Shown: piece after piece, positions 23,844 to 31,838 of the stretch
How the letters are laid out: every line of letters starts with the position of its first letter
Position numbering within the stretch: the stretch's first letter is position 1
From: an uncultured Ruminiclostridium sp.
GTDB taxonomy: Bacteria; Bacillota; Clostridia; Oscillospirales; Ruminococcaceae
Reading direction: 5' to 3'
Assembly (NCBI GenBank): GCA_947627695.1
Contig: CANQXF010000021.1
Coordinates: 1-34,926, forward strand
DNA length: 34,926 bases
Made by a program: the position numbers and the translations under genes
The notes under the pieces: generated by a model
Databases searched by the model: none
What the model was told of the DNA's origin: nothing
The model's input: the letters and a program-made list of their open reading frames with translations, nothing else

Positions 23844-23865
23844 AGGCAAACCGAACCGTTTGCCT
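23844..23865 (+). repeat. Hairpin in the tetR-DUF308 intergenic region
   Basis: Perfect 8-bp stem AGGCAAAC / GTTTGCCT with loop CGAACC. The 338-base gap 23646-23983 holds the tetR promoter, this hairpin, the terminator at 23885 and a -10-like box, and no convincing gene. Confidence 0.5.
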
Positions 23866-23884
23866 GAAAATCGGTCATTTTTAT

Positions 23885-23920
23885 GTCCCGTGTCTGATTA
23901 TCAGACACGGGACTTTTTTT
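23885..23920 (+). terminator. Strong terminator upstream of the DUF308 gene
   Basis: A 13-bp perfect stem GTCCCGTGTCTGA / TCAGACACGGGAC with a TTA loop and seven Ts. No gene of any size ends just before it, so it insulates the DUF308 operon or is left from a lost gene. Confidence 0.88.
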
Positions 23921-23948
23921 GCCCATATGCAAATCAAAACGTGACGGA

Positions 23949-23954
23949 TATAAT
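23949..23954 (+). promoter_or_regulatory. Possible -10 box for the DUF308-MMPL operon
   Basis: TATAAT lies 30 bases before the DUF308 start codon. The hexamer 17 bases upstream (TATGCA) is a poor -35 box, so an activator may be required. Confidence 0.45.
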
Positions 23955-23983
23955 ATAAACAAATGAACAAAGGAGGCTTTTGT

Positions 23984-24598
23984 ATGAAGATGCGCTCTGT
24001 AACGCCAATGAGAATTGCGAAGATCGGATATATCGTAATGTCCGTTCTGCTTTGCGCCGCAGGCATTCTCTTTATCGCCATGCCCGAGATCTCAACGGAA
24101 ATTATCGGTGTTTGTATCGGTATCGCAATGATTATTTTTGGCATTGTCAAGTTGATAGGATATTTTTCAAAAGATTTATACCGATTGGCATTCCAGTTTG
24201 ATCTGGAATTTGGGATATTGATGATCATATTGGGCGTTATCGTCCTTTTTAATCCCAAGAACCTGATGGTATTTATCTGCGTTGCCCTTGGAATATCCAT
24301 TCTGCTGGACGGTCTTTTTAAAATCCGAATTGCTATGGATTCAAAGCAGTTCGGTATCAAAAGCTGGTGGCTGATCTTATCTCTGGCGATCGTGACAGGG
24401 GTGATCGGAGTTTTCCTGATTTTTGATTCAGCGACAGGCTCTCGGATAATGTCTGTTTTGCTCGGGCTCACGCTCCTTTCAGAGGGCATTTTGAACCTAT
24501 ATACGGTGATCAGCACCGTTCTGATAGTCAAGAATCAAGCGCCTGACGTCATTGAAATTGAAGCGGATACATTTGAAATCGACAGAAAGGAAAGGTGA
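23984..24598 (+). CDS. DUF308 / HdeD-like membrane protein
   Basis: This 204-residue protein has six hydrophobic segments in three helix pairs, as in the DUF308/HdeD family. Repeated patterns are IVMSVLLCAAGILFIAMPE, IIGVCIGIAMIIFGIVKLI, FGILMIILGVIVLFNP and a third copy ending LLGLTLLSEGILNLYTVIS. The short C-terminal tail is charged and cytoplasmic. HdeD in E. coli is linked to acid resistance, but the molecular function of the family is unknown. The start is chosen from AAAGGAGG seven bases upstream; an in-frame ATG at 23963 lies before that ribosome site. Its stop overlaps the GTG start of the MMPL gene (GTGA), so the two are tightly coupled and may work together. Confidence 0.82.
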   Translation: MKMRSVTPMRIAKIGYIVMSVLLCAAGILFIAMPEISTEIIGVCIGIAMIIFGIVKLIGYFSKDLYRLAFQFDLEFGILMIILGVIVLFNPKNLMVFICVALGISILLDGLFKIRIAMDSKQFGIKSWWLILSLAIVTGVIGVFLIFDSATGSRIMSVLLGLTLLSEGILNLYTVISTVLIVKNQAPDVIEIEADTFEIDRKER

Positions 24599-26700
24599 AT
24601 ACCGTGCGTTTTTCAAAAGCGGTAGTAAAATACCGAATCCCGATCCTGATAGTAACCCTGGTTCTGCTGATCCCATCGGTTTTGGGAATGCTGGGAACGC
24701 GAATCAACTATGATATGCTTACATATCTGCCTGAGGATATGGAAACCGTCATCGGTCAGAACGAGTTGATGGAGGACTTCGACAAGGGCGCCTTTGCATT
24801 CCTGATTGTAGAGGATATGCCGAATAAGGACGTGGCAGCGCTGAAAGAGCAGATCGAGCAGGTAGAACATGTTGATACCGTCCTTTGGTATGATTCTCTT
24901 GCCGACCTTTCCATACCTATGGAACTACTGCCCGACAAGATCTATAACGAATTTAATACAGAAAACGCCACTATGATGGCGGTATTCTTCGACAGCTCCA
25001 CCTCCTCAGACGTCACTATGGACGCAGTCCGTGAAATTCGGCAAATTGCAGGAAAACAATGTTTCCTGTCAGGGCTTACGGCTATGGTGGTAGATTTGAA
25101 GGACCTGTGCGAACAGGAGGAACCTATCTATGTAGGGATCGCAGTTGCGCTGGCGCTGGTCGTTATGCTGCTTTTGCTGGACAACTGGCTGACGCCCTTT
25201 GTATTTCTCCTGAGTATCGGCATGATGATCCTCATCAATCTGGGGAGCAATTATTTTCTTGGGGAGATCTCCTATATCACAAAGGCGCTTTCTGCCGTTT
25301 TGCAGCTTGCCGTGACTATGGATTATTCCATCTTCCTCTGGCACAGCTACAATGAACAGCTGACAAAACACGAAGACCGAGGAGAAGCAATGGCGAACGC
25401 CATTCGGGAAACGTTGACTTCCATTGTCGGCAGTTCGATAACCACCGTTGCAGGATTTATCGCCCTTTGCTTTATGTCCTTTACCCTTGGTCGTGATCTT
25501 GGAATCGTGATGGCGAAAGGCGTTATTTTAGGAGTATTAGGCTGCGTGACCGTTCTGCCCGCCCTGATTCTCATACTGGATAAGCCGCTGCAAAAGGCAG
25601 AACACAAGTCGCTGATCCCGAATATGCGCCGTTTTGCAAACGGCACTGTAAAGGTTTTCCCTGTTTTCCTCTGCCTGTTTGTACTGCTGATCCCGCCTGC
25701 CCTTTACGGATATAACAAAACCAACGATGAGACATATTACAATCTGGCAAAGTCCCTGCCCGACGATATGGAATACGTTATCGCAAACAGCAAGCTGTCG
25801 GAGGATTTTGACATTGCTTCGACGCATATGCTCCTCATAGACAAAGACCTTTCGCCCAAATCCGTTCGGGATATGATGAAGGAAATGGAACAGGTTGACG
25901 GCGTTAAATATGTGCTGGGACTTGAATCTGTGATAGGCTCCCGTGTGCCGGAGGAAGTCCTGCCCGAATCCGTTACGGGTCTTTTGAAGAGCGACAAGTG
26001 GGAACTGCTGCTCCTAAACTCCGAATATCCCGTAGCAAGCGATGAGGTGGGTGCGCAGATAGAATCCCTGAATACCATTCTGAAAAAATACGACCCCAGT
26101 GGAATGTTGATTGGGGAGGCGCCCTGCATGAAGGATATGATCGACGTCACTTCCCACGATTTTGAAGTCGTCAATGCGATTTCCATTGTTGCGATCTTTC
26201 TCATCATCGCCTTGGTGGAACGCAGTGCTTCTTTACCGTTTATTCTGATCTCGGTCATTGAACTGGCGATTTTTATTAACCTCGGTTTGCCGCATTACTT
26301 GGGTCAAAGCCTCCCGTTTATTGCACCTATCTGCATAAGCACAATACAGCTTGGTGCGACCGTGGATTACGCCATTTTGATGACCACACGGTACAAGTCG
26401 GAACGAATCAGCGGGCAGGACAAAAAGGAGGCTGTGAGAACAGCGCTTACCGCGTCGATCCCCTCCATATTAGTCTCGGGATTTGGATTGTTTGCCGCCA
26501 CTTTTGGCGTGGCGCTCTACTCAAAGGTAGATATGATAAGCTCCATTTGTATGCTGCTCGCCCGTGGCGCTGTCATCAGTATGCTCTGCGTCATTTTTAT
26601 CCTTCCAGCGCTTTTGCTCCTGCTGGATAAGGTCATTTGCGCAACTACGCTTGGAATGAAAAAGAAAAACAAAACCGAACAGGAGGTACTTTTGAAATGA
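24595..26700 (+). CDS. MMPL / RND family transporter
   Basis: This 701-residue membrane protein has the MMPL layout. TM1 is at 13-33, an outer domain at about 35-175, and a block of five helices at 176-335. TM7 comes near 350, then a second outer domain (about 372-525) and a final block of five helices. Each block contains the proton-relay Asp-Tyr of the family, Asp243-Tyr244 in LAVTMDYSIFLW and Asp591-Tyr592 in GATVDYAILMTTRY. It should use the proton gradient to move lipids or amphipathic compounds outward. It starts at GTG overlapping the previous stop, and its own stop overlaps the next ATG. A secreted coiled-coil protein encoded next could be its extracellular partner. Confidence 0.9.
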   Translation: MNTVRFSKAVVKYRIPILIVTLVLLIPSVLGMLGTRINYDMLTYLPEDMETVIGQNELMEDFDKGAFAFLIVEDMPNKDVAALKEQIEQVEHVDTVLWYDSLADLSIPMELLPDKIYNEFNTENATMMAVFFDSSTSSDVTMDAVREIRQIAGKQCFLSGLTAMVVDLKDLCEQEEPIYVGIAVALALVVMLLLLDNWLTPFVFLLSIGMMILINLGSNYFLGEISYITKALSAVLQLAVTMDYSIFLWHSYNEQLTKHEDRGEAMANAIRETLTSIVGSSITTVAGFIALCFMSFTLGRDLGIVMAKGVILGVLGCVTVLPALILILDKPLQKAEHKSLIPNMRRFANGTVKVFPVFLCLFVLLIPPALYGYNKTNDETYYNLAKSLPDDMEYVIANSKLSEDFDIASTHMLLIDKDLSPKSVRDMMKEMEQVDGVKYVLGLESVIGSRVPEEVLPESVTGLLKSDKWELLLLNSEYPVASDEVGAQIESLNTILKKYDPSGMLIGEAPCMKDMIDVTSHDFEVVNAISIVAIFLIIALVERSASLPFILISVIELAIFINLGLPHYLGQSLPFIAPICISTIQLGATVDYAILMTTRYKSERISGQDKKEAVRTALTASIPSILVSGFGLFAATFGVALYSKVDMISSICMLLARGAVISMLCVIFILPALLLLLDKVICATTLGMKKKNKTEQEVLLK

Positions 26701-28904
26701 GAAAGACTTCAACGAAAATCATCTCGCTTTTCCTTTGCGCTCTTCTTGCAGTTAGCGGGATTGCAATTACTGCTTTTGCCCTGAACTCCGACGAAAATGA
26801 GACGGAAAATCAGGAGAAATCTGAAATCGTATCCGCTGCCGATGATGCAGGCGTATCCAAAGATGAAACCGTTTATGTTCTTGCAGGTGCAGACGGCTCA
26901 GTTCAGAAAATCATTGTCAGCGATTGGATCAAAAACTCCCTTGGCAATGCTGCGGTGAGCGATAGATCCGAACTGACAGATGTAGAAAACGTCAAGGGCA
27001 ATGAAACCTACACTATGAACGGTGACAATATGCGTGTATGGGACGCCGAAGGCAATGACATTTACTATCAGGGCAATATCGAAAAAGAACTTCCTGTTGA
27101 CCTGTCTGTTACCTATAAGCTGGACGGAAAGCCTATTTCTGCAGACGATCTGGTCGGAAAAAGTGGCAGGGTGACTATTCGCTTTGACTATCAGAACAAG
27201 CAGTATGAAACCGTAGAAATCGACGGCAAACAGGAAAAAATATATGTTCCGTTTGCAATGCTGACAGGCACTTTGCTCAGTGACAACGTGTTTACCAATG
27301 TGGAAGTCACGAACGGTAAACTTATCAATGACGGCAGCCGCACCGCTGTTATCGGAATCGCCTTTCCCGGTCTACAGGAAAACCTTGCGATATCCAAAGA
27401 CAAACTGGAAATTCCCGACTATGTGGAGATTACCGCAGACGCCAGCAATTTTCAGCTTGATATGACGGTGACGCTTGCCACAAACCAGCTTTTCAACGAA
27501 TTTGACGTTGACAACTTGGATTCTGTTTCAGAACTTAGCACTTCAATGAATGAACTGACAAGCGCCATGGATCAGCTTTTGGACGGTTCCTCGCAGCTTT
27601 ATGAGGGAATAGCCACATTGCTGGAAAAATCCGACGAGCTGGTGGAGGGGATAGATCAGCTTGCTGTCGGGGCGGAAAGCCTCAAAAACGGAGCAAACAG
27701 ATTGGATTCAGGAGCAGCCGAGCTACAAACTGGAGCGACGCAGTTAAGCGAAGGACTTAACACTCTTGAGTCCAACAATGACGCCTTAAACGGAGGTGCC
27801 AGACAGGTATTTGATACGCTGCTCGCCACTGCGAACACACAGCTTTCAGCCGCAGGACTGGACGTTCCTACCCTGACAATTGAGAATTATGCGCAGGTTT
27901 TGAACGGTGTCATTGCATCTCTGGACGAAAACGCCATATATGAGCAGGCGCTGAACCAGGTAACAGCAGCCGTGGAAGCGCAGAGAGACATGATCGAACA
28001 GCAGGTCACAGCAGCTGTTCAGGCGGAAGTCACCGCACAGGTCACAGCCGCTGTCAGAGAAGAAGTGACTTTGCAGGTAACTGAGGTCGTTCGCAATACC
28101 GTAGCAGAGCAGGTCATTCAGTCTGTTCTAAATATGGATAAAGCGTCTTATGATGCCGCCGTTGCCGCCGGTCAGATAGATAAAGAGACACAGGAAATGA
28201 TCAAGGCGGCGATAGAACAGCAGATGCAGTCCGAGCAGATCACTCAGCAAATTCAGGCGGGGGTAGAGGAGCAGATGGCAACTGGGCCGATTCAGGATAC
28301 CATTGCCGCAAAGACCGATGAACAAATGCAAAGCGACGCCATCAAGCAAACAATTGAGGAACAGACAGAGCTTCAAATCCAAAAAATCATCTCGGAACAA
28401 ATGGCTTCCGACGAGGTGCAGGCACAGCTTGCCGCCGCTGCGGATGGCGCAAAATCGGTCATAGCACTCAAAGCCTCACTTGACAGTTACAACACATTCT
28501 ATCTCGGTCTGAAAAGCTATACAGCAGGTGTTTCCGACGCTGCGGCAGGGGCAGGAGCCTTGAAGGACGGAACAGATGACCTAAAGGCAGGTACTTCTCA
28601 GCTTTCTGCGGGAGCCTCGGAGCTTTACGATGGGATCCTTACGCTGAAAAACGGAACGCCTGCTCTGGTGGACGGGATCACTCAGCTTCGTGACGGCTCC
28701 ATGCAGCTTTCAGACGGATTAAAAGAATTTAACGAAGAAGGCATACAAAAGCTGGTAAATGCGGTAGACGGTGATCTCGAAGGACTTTTGAACAGACTGC
28801 GCGCAACAAGAAACGTGTCCCTGCGCTATAAGAGCTTTGCGGGAGCAAGCGAAGATATGGACGGTCAGGTTAAATTTATTTATCGTACAGATTCTATTGG
28901 ATAA
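26697..28904 (+). CDS. Secreted YhgE/Pip-like coiled-coil protein
   Basis: This 735-residue protein begins with a signal peptide (residues 1-28, ending AITAFA) and a globular beta-rich region to about 270. A block of Gly-containing heptad-like repeats follows at 285-370 (for example QLLDGSSQLYEG, LKNGANRLDSGAAELQTGA). A long Gln/Glu/Ala/Val coiled coil covers about 415-580, and a second repeat block 612-680 (ALKDGTDDLKAGTSQLSAGA). The 'L..G...L..G' repeats are those of YhgE/Pip phage-infection and ESX-linked proteins. Those normally end in several membrane helices, which are absent here. It may form a long antiparallel hairpin outside the cell. AGGAGG precedes the ATG, which overlaps the MMPL stop. 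Confidence 0.75.
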   Translation: MRKTSTKIISLFLCALLAVSGIAITAFALNSDENETENQEKSEIVSAADDAGVSKDETVYVLAGADGSVQKIIVSDWIKNSLGNAAVSDRSELTDVENVKGNETYTMNGDNMRVWDAEGNDIYYQGNIEKELPVDLSVTYKLDGKPISADDLVGKSGRVTIRFDYQNKQYETVEIDGKQEKIYVPFAMLTGTLLSDNVFTNVEVTNGKLINDGSRTAVIGIAFPGLQENLAISKDKLEIPDYVEITADASNFQLDMTVTLATNQLFNEFDVDNLDSVSELSTSMNELTSAMDQLLDGSSQLYEGIATLLEKSDELVEGIDQLAVGAESLKNGANRLDSGAAELQTGATQLSEGLNTLESNNDALNGGARQVFDTLLATANTQLSAAGLDVPTLTIENYAQVLNGVIASLDENAIYEQALNQVTAAVEAQRDMIEQQVTAAVQAEVTAQVTAAVREEVTLQVTEVVRNTVAEQVIQSVLNMDKASYDAAVAAGQIDKETQEMIKAAIEQQMQSEQITQQIQAGVEEQMATGPIQDTIAAKTDEQMQSDAIKQTIEEQTELQIQKIISEQMASDEVQAQLAAAADGAKSVIALKASLDSYNTFYLGLKSYTAGVSDAAAGAGALKDGTDDLKAGTSQLSAGASELYDGILTLKNGTPALVDGITQLRDGSMQLSDGLKEFNEEGIQKLVNAVDGDLEGLLNRLRATRNVSLRYKSFAGASEDMDGQVKFIYRTDSIG

Positions 28905-28979
28905 AAAGGGACGGGTTGATTACGATCTCATCCTGTTTCAAATGATTTTCCTGTTCTCCTTTAATGTATTTTTGCAATA

Positions 28980-29008
28980 AAAAAAGGACTGTTTTACAGT
29001 CCTTTTTT
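28980..29008. terminator. Bidirectional terminator between the coiled-coil and HipA-like genes
   Basis: A 13-bp perfect stem AAAAAAGGACTGT / ACAGTCCTTTTTT with a TTT loop. It closes the DUF308-MMPL operon (ending 28904) and the minus-strand HipA-like gene (ending 29063). Confidence 0.9.
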
Positions 29009-29062
29009 ATTAGATTGTACTATTTATATCTTCCCGTGCTTATTTTATCAGGTTAATTCCTG

Positions 29063-30166
29063 TTACATTGATTGTGTAAATCCGGTTTCTTCTGTTTCCT
29101 GCATATCGCCGCTTATGATTGCGTTGACTTTTTCTTGTCCGTTCAGTATAAAATCGCATATATATTGACCGTTTACGTCTATCGGGATCTCATTTATACA
29201 TTCTTCAACAGTCTGCCGTGTTATTGTGGGCAGACTTATTTCACGATACATTTCAAGTGCGCTTTTACTGTTTTCGACAAAGCTCTTTAAAAATCCTATC
29301 AGTCCGTCGTTCTGACGTGTCACATCGCTTGGATAACCTCTGGCGATAAGCGCAACGTTGTTATCATAGTTCGGAGCAAGTGAAATAATTTTTCCTGTTT
29401 TTTTATCTCTGATGAATCCGAAGTTTTCCGTGTGCCTATCCATATTGTAACATATAGTATCAAACCATATCATTACAAGGTACTGACGGGCAAAGTCAGG
29501 TGATAAAGAGTTTATAGCACTGAAACATCTGCAATAATCATCATCAGCGCCTACGACCGAGCTTGCAGGTTCGAAATTGACGTTTCCGCCTGTAAAATCT
29601 TTCGTGCGTATATAATTTCCGTCCATTTCGTAATGCGCCATATTCAAGCCCAGCTTTTCTCCAAGGCGGCAGATAAAAAGTTCGGAAAAATATTCTTCTT
29701 TACTTCCGCTTTTATATAACCACCATTCGCCGTTTATCAGTTTCCAGCACTTTTCATAGCTTCCTATGTTGGTAAGCTCTGGTGTCCTGGACGGCTTTTG
29801 AGAAAATCCGTCAGGATCGCCTCGCAATGCCAGTTGATCGAAGTAGTTTTCTTTAAATTTAATATTTTCATAAACAGTATTGTCGCCGTCGGGCTTGAAC
29901 CAATAACAATCAGTCACAGTAGCGGCGTTTACGGAAAGTACAGTTTGAATATCGTCTGTTTGCGAAAGACGCAGTGCTTTTTTCAGCAACCTTGAATTTA
30001 CTCTGTGGGAATCAATAGCACGAGCTGAAAGCCAGCCTTCAATGTTTTTTGACCTTTTGAAATACAGAGGAAGCAAATTTTCATTATATATTGCGGTTAT
30101 TTTCCCGCTTTTTATTTCTGCAACAGGTATGTCTTCAGACATCAATATTCCTGAAACATCTGACAT
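29063..30166 (-). CDS. HipA-like Ser/Thr kinase, orphan
   Basis: This 367-residue protein has the catalytic core of the HipA/CtkA kinase group. Lys152 in WLYKSGS is the likely ATP-binding lysine. Asp243-Arg244-His245 and Asn248 in NMDRHTENFG form the catalytic loop, and LAPNYDNN (Asp268) is the metal-binding motif. The first 100 residues (LLPLYFKRSKNIEGWLSARA, then SHRVNSRLLKKAL) resemble the N-terminal part of Firmicutes HipA-like proteins. No HipB-type antitoxin gene is adjacent on either side, and a strong own promoter is present. It might be a stand-alone toxin kinase, a housekeeping regulator kinase, or a system whose partner was lost. The start has AGGGGTGAG about nine bases ahead. Confidence 0.82.
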   Translation of the reverse strand: MSDVSGILMSEDIPVAEIKSGKITAIYNENLLPLYFKRSKNIEGWLSARAIDSHRVNSRLLKKALRLSQTDDIQTVLSVNAATVTDCYWFKPDGDNTVYENIKFKENYFDQLALRGDPDGFSQKPSRTPELTNIGSYEKCWKLINGEWWLYKSGSKEEYFSELFICRLGEKLGLNMAHYEMDGNYIRTKDFTGGNVNFEPASSVVGADDDYCRCFSAINSLSPDFARQYLVMIWFDTICYNMDRHTENFGFIRDKKTGKIISLAPNYDNNVALIARGYPSDVTRQNDGLIGFLKSFVENSKSALEMYREISLPTITRQTVEECINEIPIDVNGQYICDFILNGQEKVNAIISGDMQETEETGFTQSM

Positions 30167-30204
30167 ATGATTCTCACCCCTTTTGGAATCTGCTGTGTAT
30201 TGTT

Positions 30205-30233
30205 ATTATATATTTTTCTTTTCGCTTTGTCAA
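30205..30233 (-). promoter_or_regulatory. Strong promoter for the HipA-like gene
   Basis: On the minus strand, TTGACA (30233-30228), 17 bases, TATAAT (30210-30205): a perfect consensus about 40 bases ahead of the start codon. Confidence 0.85.
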
Positions 30234-30248
30234 CTTTATCATATGATA

Positions 30249-30356
30249 TTATAAGCCGAAAAACATAATTTTTGTATCTTCCTGCACTTCCTCATCGCTT
30301 ATTTCTTGCGGCGCTTCAAACGGGAGAATTGTATAATGACCGGGATCTGTTTCAAA
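30249..30356 (-). pseudogene. Possible C-terminal remnant of a lost gene
   Basis: Read on the minus strand, 35 codons end in TAA at 30249. They encode an acidic stretch with a natural-looking composition, containing ETDPGHYTILPFEAPQEI and then SDEEVQEDTKIMFFGL. There is no start codon or ribosome site; a stop lies just before the Phe at 30356. It sits immediately upstream of the HipA-like gene's promoter, where an antitoxin gene might once have been. The original protein is not recognised. The rest of the gap 30234-30473 shows nothing else. Confidence 0.35.
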
Positions 30357-30473
30357 TCAAATTTCCGGCTCAGCTTTGGATGAATATTCGTTCTTTCGTA
30401 CGCAATTTACAAGAACTGCCTATATGGAAAGACAGAACAATGGCGTCACCCCATTCTTTAACACTCCATTTTT

Positions 30474-30508
30474 TACCAAACTTCACAAGATTCTACCAAA
30501 CTTCACAA
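30474..30508 (+). repeat. Tandem direct repeat ahead of the lipoprotein-ABC promoter
   Basis: The 15-base word TACCAAACTTCACAA occurs exactly twice, at 30474-30488 and 30494-30508. The repeat unit is 20 bases, about two turns of DNA. The second copy ends five bases before the -35 box at 30514. This is the usual placement for an activator that binds as a tandem dimer, such as LytTR or OmpR-type response regulators, but the word does not match a specific known site to me. Confidence 0.75.
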
Positions 30509-30513
30509 ACTTG

Positions 30514-30542
30514 TTGACAAAAAAAATTAATTATGCTAAAAT
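30514..30542 (+). promoter_or_regulatory. Promoter for the lipoprotein-ABC operon
   Basis: TTGACA (30514-30519), 17 bases, TAAAAT (30537-30542) with extended TGC upstream of the -10. The leader to the start at 30660 is about 110 bases. Confidence 0.8.
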
Positions 30543-30659
30543 AGAAACAAAGAAATTATTCACACAACAGCGAAATATCAAAATAACGTCAAAACCTTAT
30601 CTTCATATTTTCAGACAATAGATTATTGATTTTCGCATTATCGTTCAAAAGGAGCATAA

Positions 30660-31769
30660 ATGAAACATTTAAAACTTATCTCAATGTTCCTGCTCTGTGT
30701 GTTTGCAGTTTCCGCCTGCTCCACAGGCGAAGCTGAGCGAAAGGACAGTATATCAGGCACAGAGCCACAACAGCCGACAGTCTCCTCTTCTTCCGCTGCT
30801 GTGACAGATCCCGACCCTGTAAATACTTCTCAAAGCACAGCAGCCTCAGTTGACAGCGGAAGTACATCTACCACTCTCTTTGATCCCCGTGAAGAAGACA
30901 GAAATTACGGCGGCAATATAGGAGTAGTTGGAACTCAGCCTACCGAATATAACGGCGAGGAGCTTTCGATAACGCTTGAAGTTGACGGCGGTGGCAGAAG
31001 CTATGATCAGGCATTTATTATATTTGTAAACGGTGAACGGAATGAATACAGCACCGATAAGAGCGATGAAAAAAAGCCTTACCATATCAATTCTCTCCCG
31101 GAGGAAGGAACAGTGGAGGTAACCCTGTATTTTACTCCCAACAACTGCAAAAAGGGAGAAAAGGCTGTTATTGATATCGAATCAATGCTTACTCCCGAAT
31201 ATATGCTGCCTGACACTACATATGTCAACTTCTTCCCTCATCATAATATAACCGGATTTCTGCCCTTTGAGATAGATATAAACGAGGATACCCCGGTAAC
31301 AGAGGAACACAAAGTTTTCACCGATTTTCAGCAGGAAAAAATGACTGAGGAATTCAAGCAGCAGCATATTACTACAGACGCTCTTGGACAAACCAGCAAT
31401 TATCTTGAAGCCCCGAATTTCGTTATGTATTCGCAATCGGAAGATGAAAGCATTGTAAAAGCCACAGGTGACGAGCTTGTACTGAATGTATCAGCTTTCG
31501 GCTGCAACGAAGAGGTCAAAGAGAGTCAATATATGATAGGTATATATGTCGACCACGAGCTTCAAAAGGCTTTTGGTGATAATTACTATGCCCTTTGCAC
31601 CACTGACAGGGAATATATCAAAAGCTGTACGGCTGTTATCGACACGTCCGAATTATCGGGACTTCATCATATTTATATGATCGCAGTGCCTTGCGGGTCT
31701 GATACGGTTGAACGAAAATCGTTACCCATAAAATCCGCTTCCAAGATACTCAGTATCAAAAAAAGCTGA
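30660..31769 (+). CDS. Lipoprotein of unknown function linked to an ABC transporter
   Basis: This 369-residue protein has a lipoprotein signal ending FAVSAC (Cys20), followed by a Ser/Thr/Pro-rich spacer to about residue 75. The remaining 290 residues form one or two beta-rich domains, with LSITLEVDGGGRSYDQAFII, VEVTLYFTPNNCKKGEKAVI and YMIGIYVDHELQKAF as typical strands. I do not recognise the family. AAAAGGAG lies six bases before the ATG. It is the first gene of an apparent operon with an ABC ATPase and two permeases. It could capture or sense an extracellular peptide for that transporter, but it does not look like a standard substrate-binding protein. Confidence 0.75.
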   Translation: MKHLKLISMFLLCVFAVSACSTGEAERKDSISGTEPQQPTVSSSSAAVTDPDPVNTSQSTAASVDSGSTSTTLFDPREEDRNYGGNIGVVGTQPTEYNGEELSITLEVDGGGRSYDQAFIIFVNGERNEYSTDKSDEKKPYHINSLPEEGTVEVTLYFTPNNCKKGEKAVIDIESMLTPEYMLPDTTYVNFFPHHNITGFLPFEIDINEDTPVTEEHKVFTDFQQEKMTEEFKQQHITTDALGQTSNYLEAPNFVMYSQSEDESIVKATGDELVLNVSAFGCNEEVKESQYMIGIYVDHELQKAFGDNYYALCTTDREYIKSCTAVIDTSELSGLHHIYMIAVPCGSDTVERKSLPIKSASKILSIKKS

Positions 31770-31781
31770 GAACTGCCATAT

Positions 31782-31812
31782 ATACCACACAATGCGGGAC
31801 ATTGTGTGGTAT
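31782..31812 (+). repeat. Perfect 13-bp intercistronic hairpin
   Basis: ATACCACACAATG / CATTGTGTGGTAT (31782-31794 and 31800-31812) with loop CGGGA, 13 bases after the lipoprotein stop. It is followed by TATTCATATATG, not a T-run, so it is more likely an RNA processing or stability element, or a partial terminator that lowers ABC gene expression. Confidence 0.7.
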
Positions 31813-31838
31813 TATTCATATATGAAAGGAAAATTCAA

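Noticed and set aside
26637-26696. In-frame 20-residue extension of the coiled-coil protein
   Set aside because: It would hide the signal peptide; the ATG at 26697 has AGGAGG and exact stop-start overlap.
21718-28904. Integrative or mobile element
   Set aside because: The gene set and composition hint at transfer, but no integrase, transposase, or flanking attachment repeat was found, and tRNA-Gln's 3' end is not seen repeated.
30474-30508. CRISPR array
   Set aside because: Only two 15-base repeats with 5-base spacing, next to a promoter; fits an operator, not an array.
30272-30621. Plus-strand frames in the gap before the lipoprotein gene
   Set aside because: They run through the direct repeats and promoter, have no ribosome site, and show no protein-like pattern.
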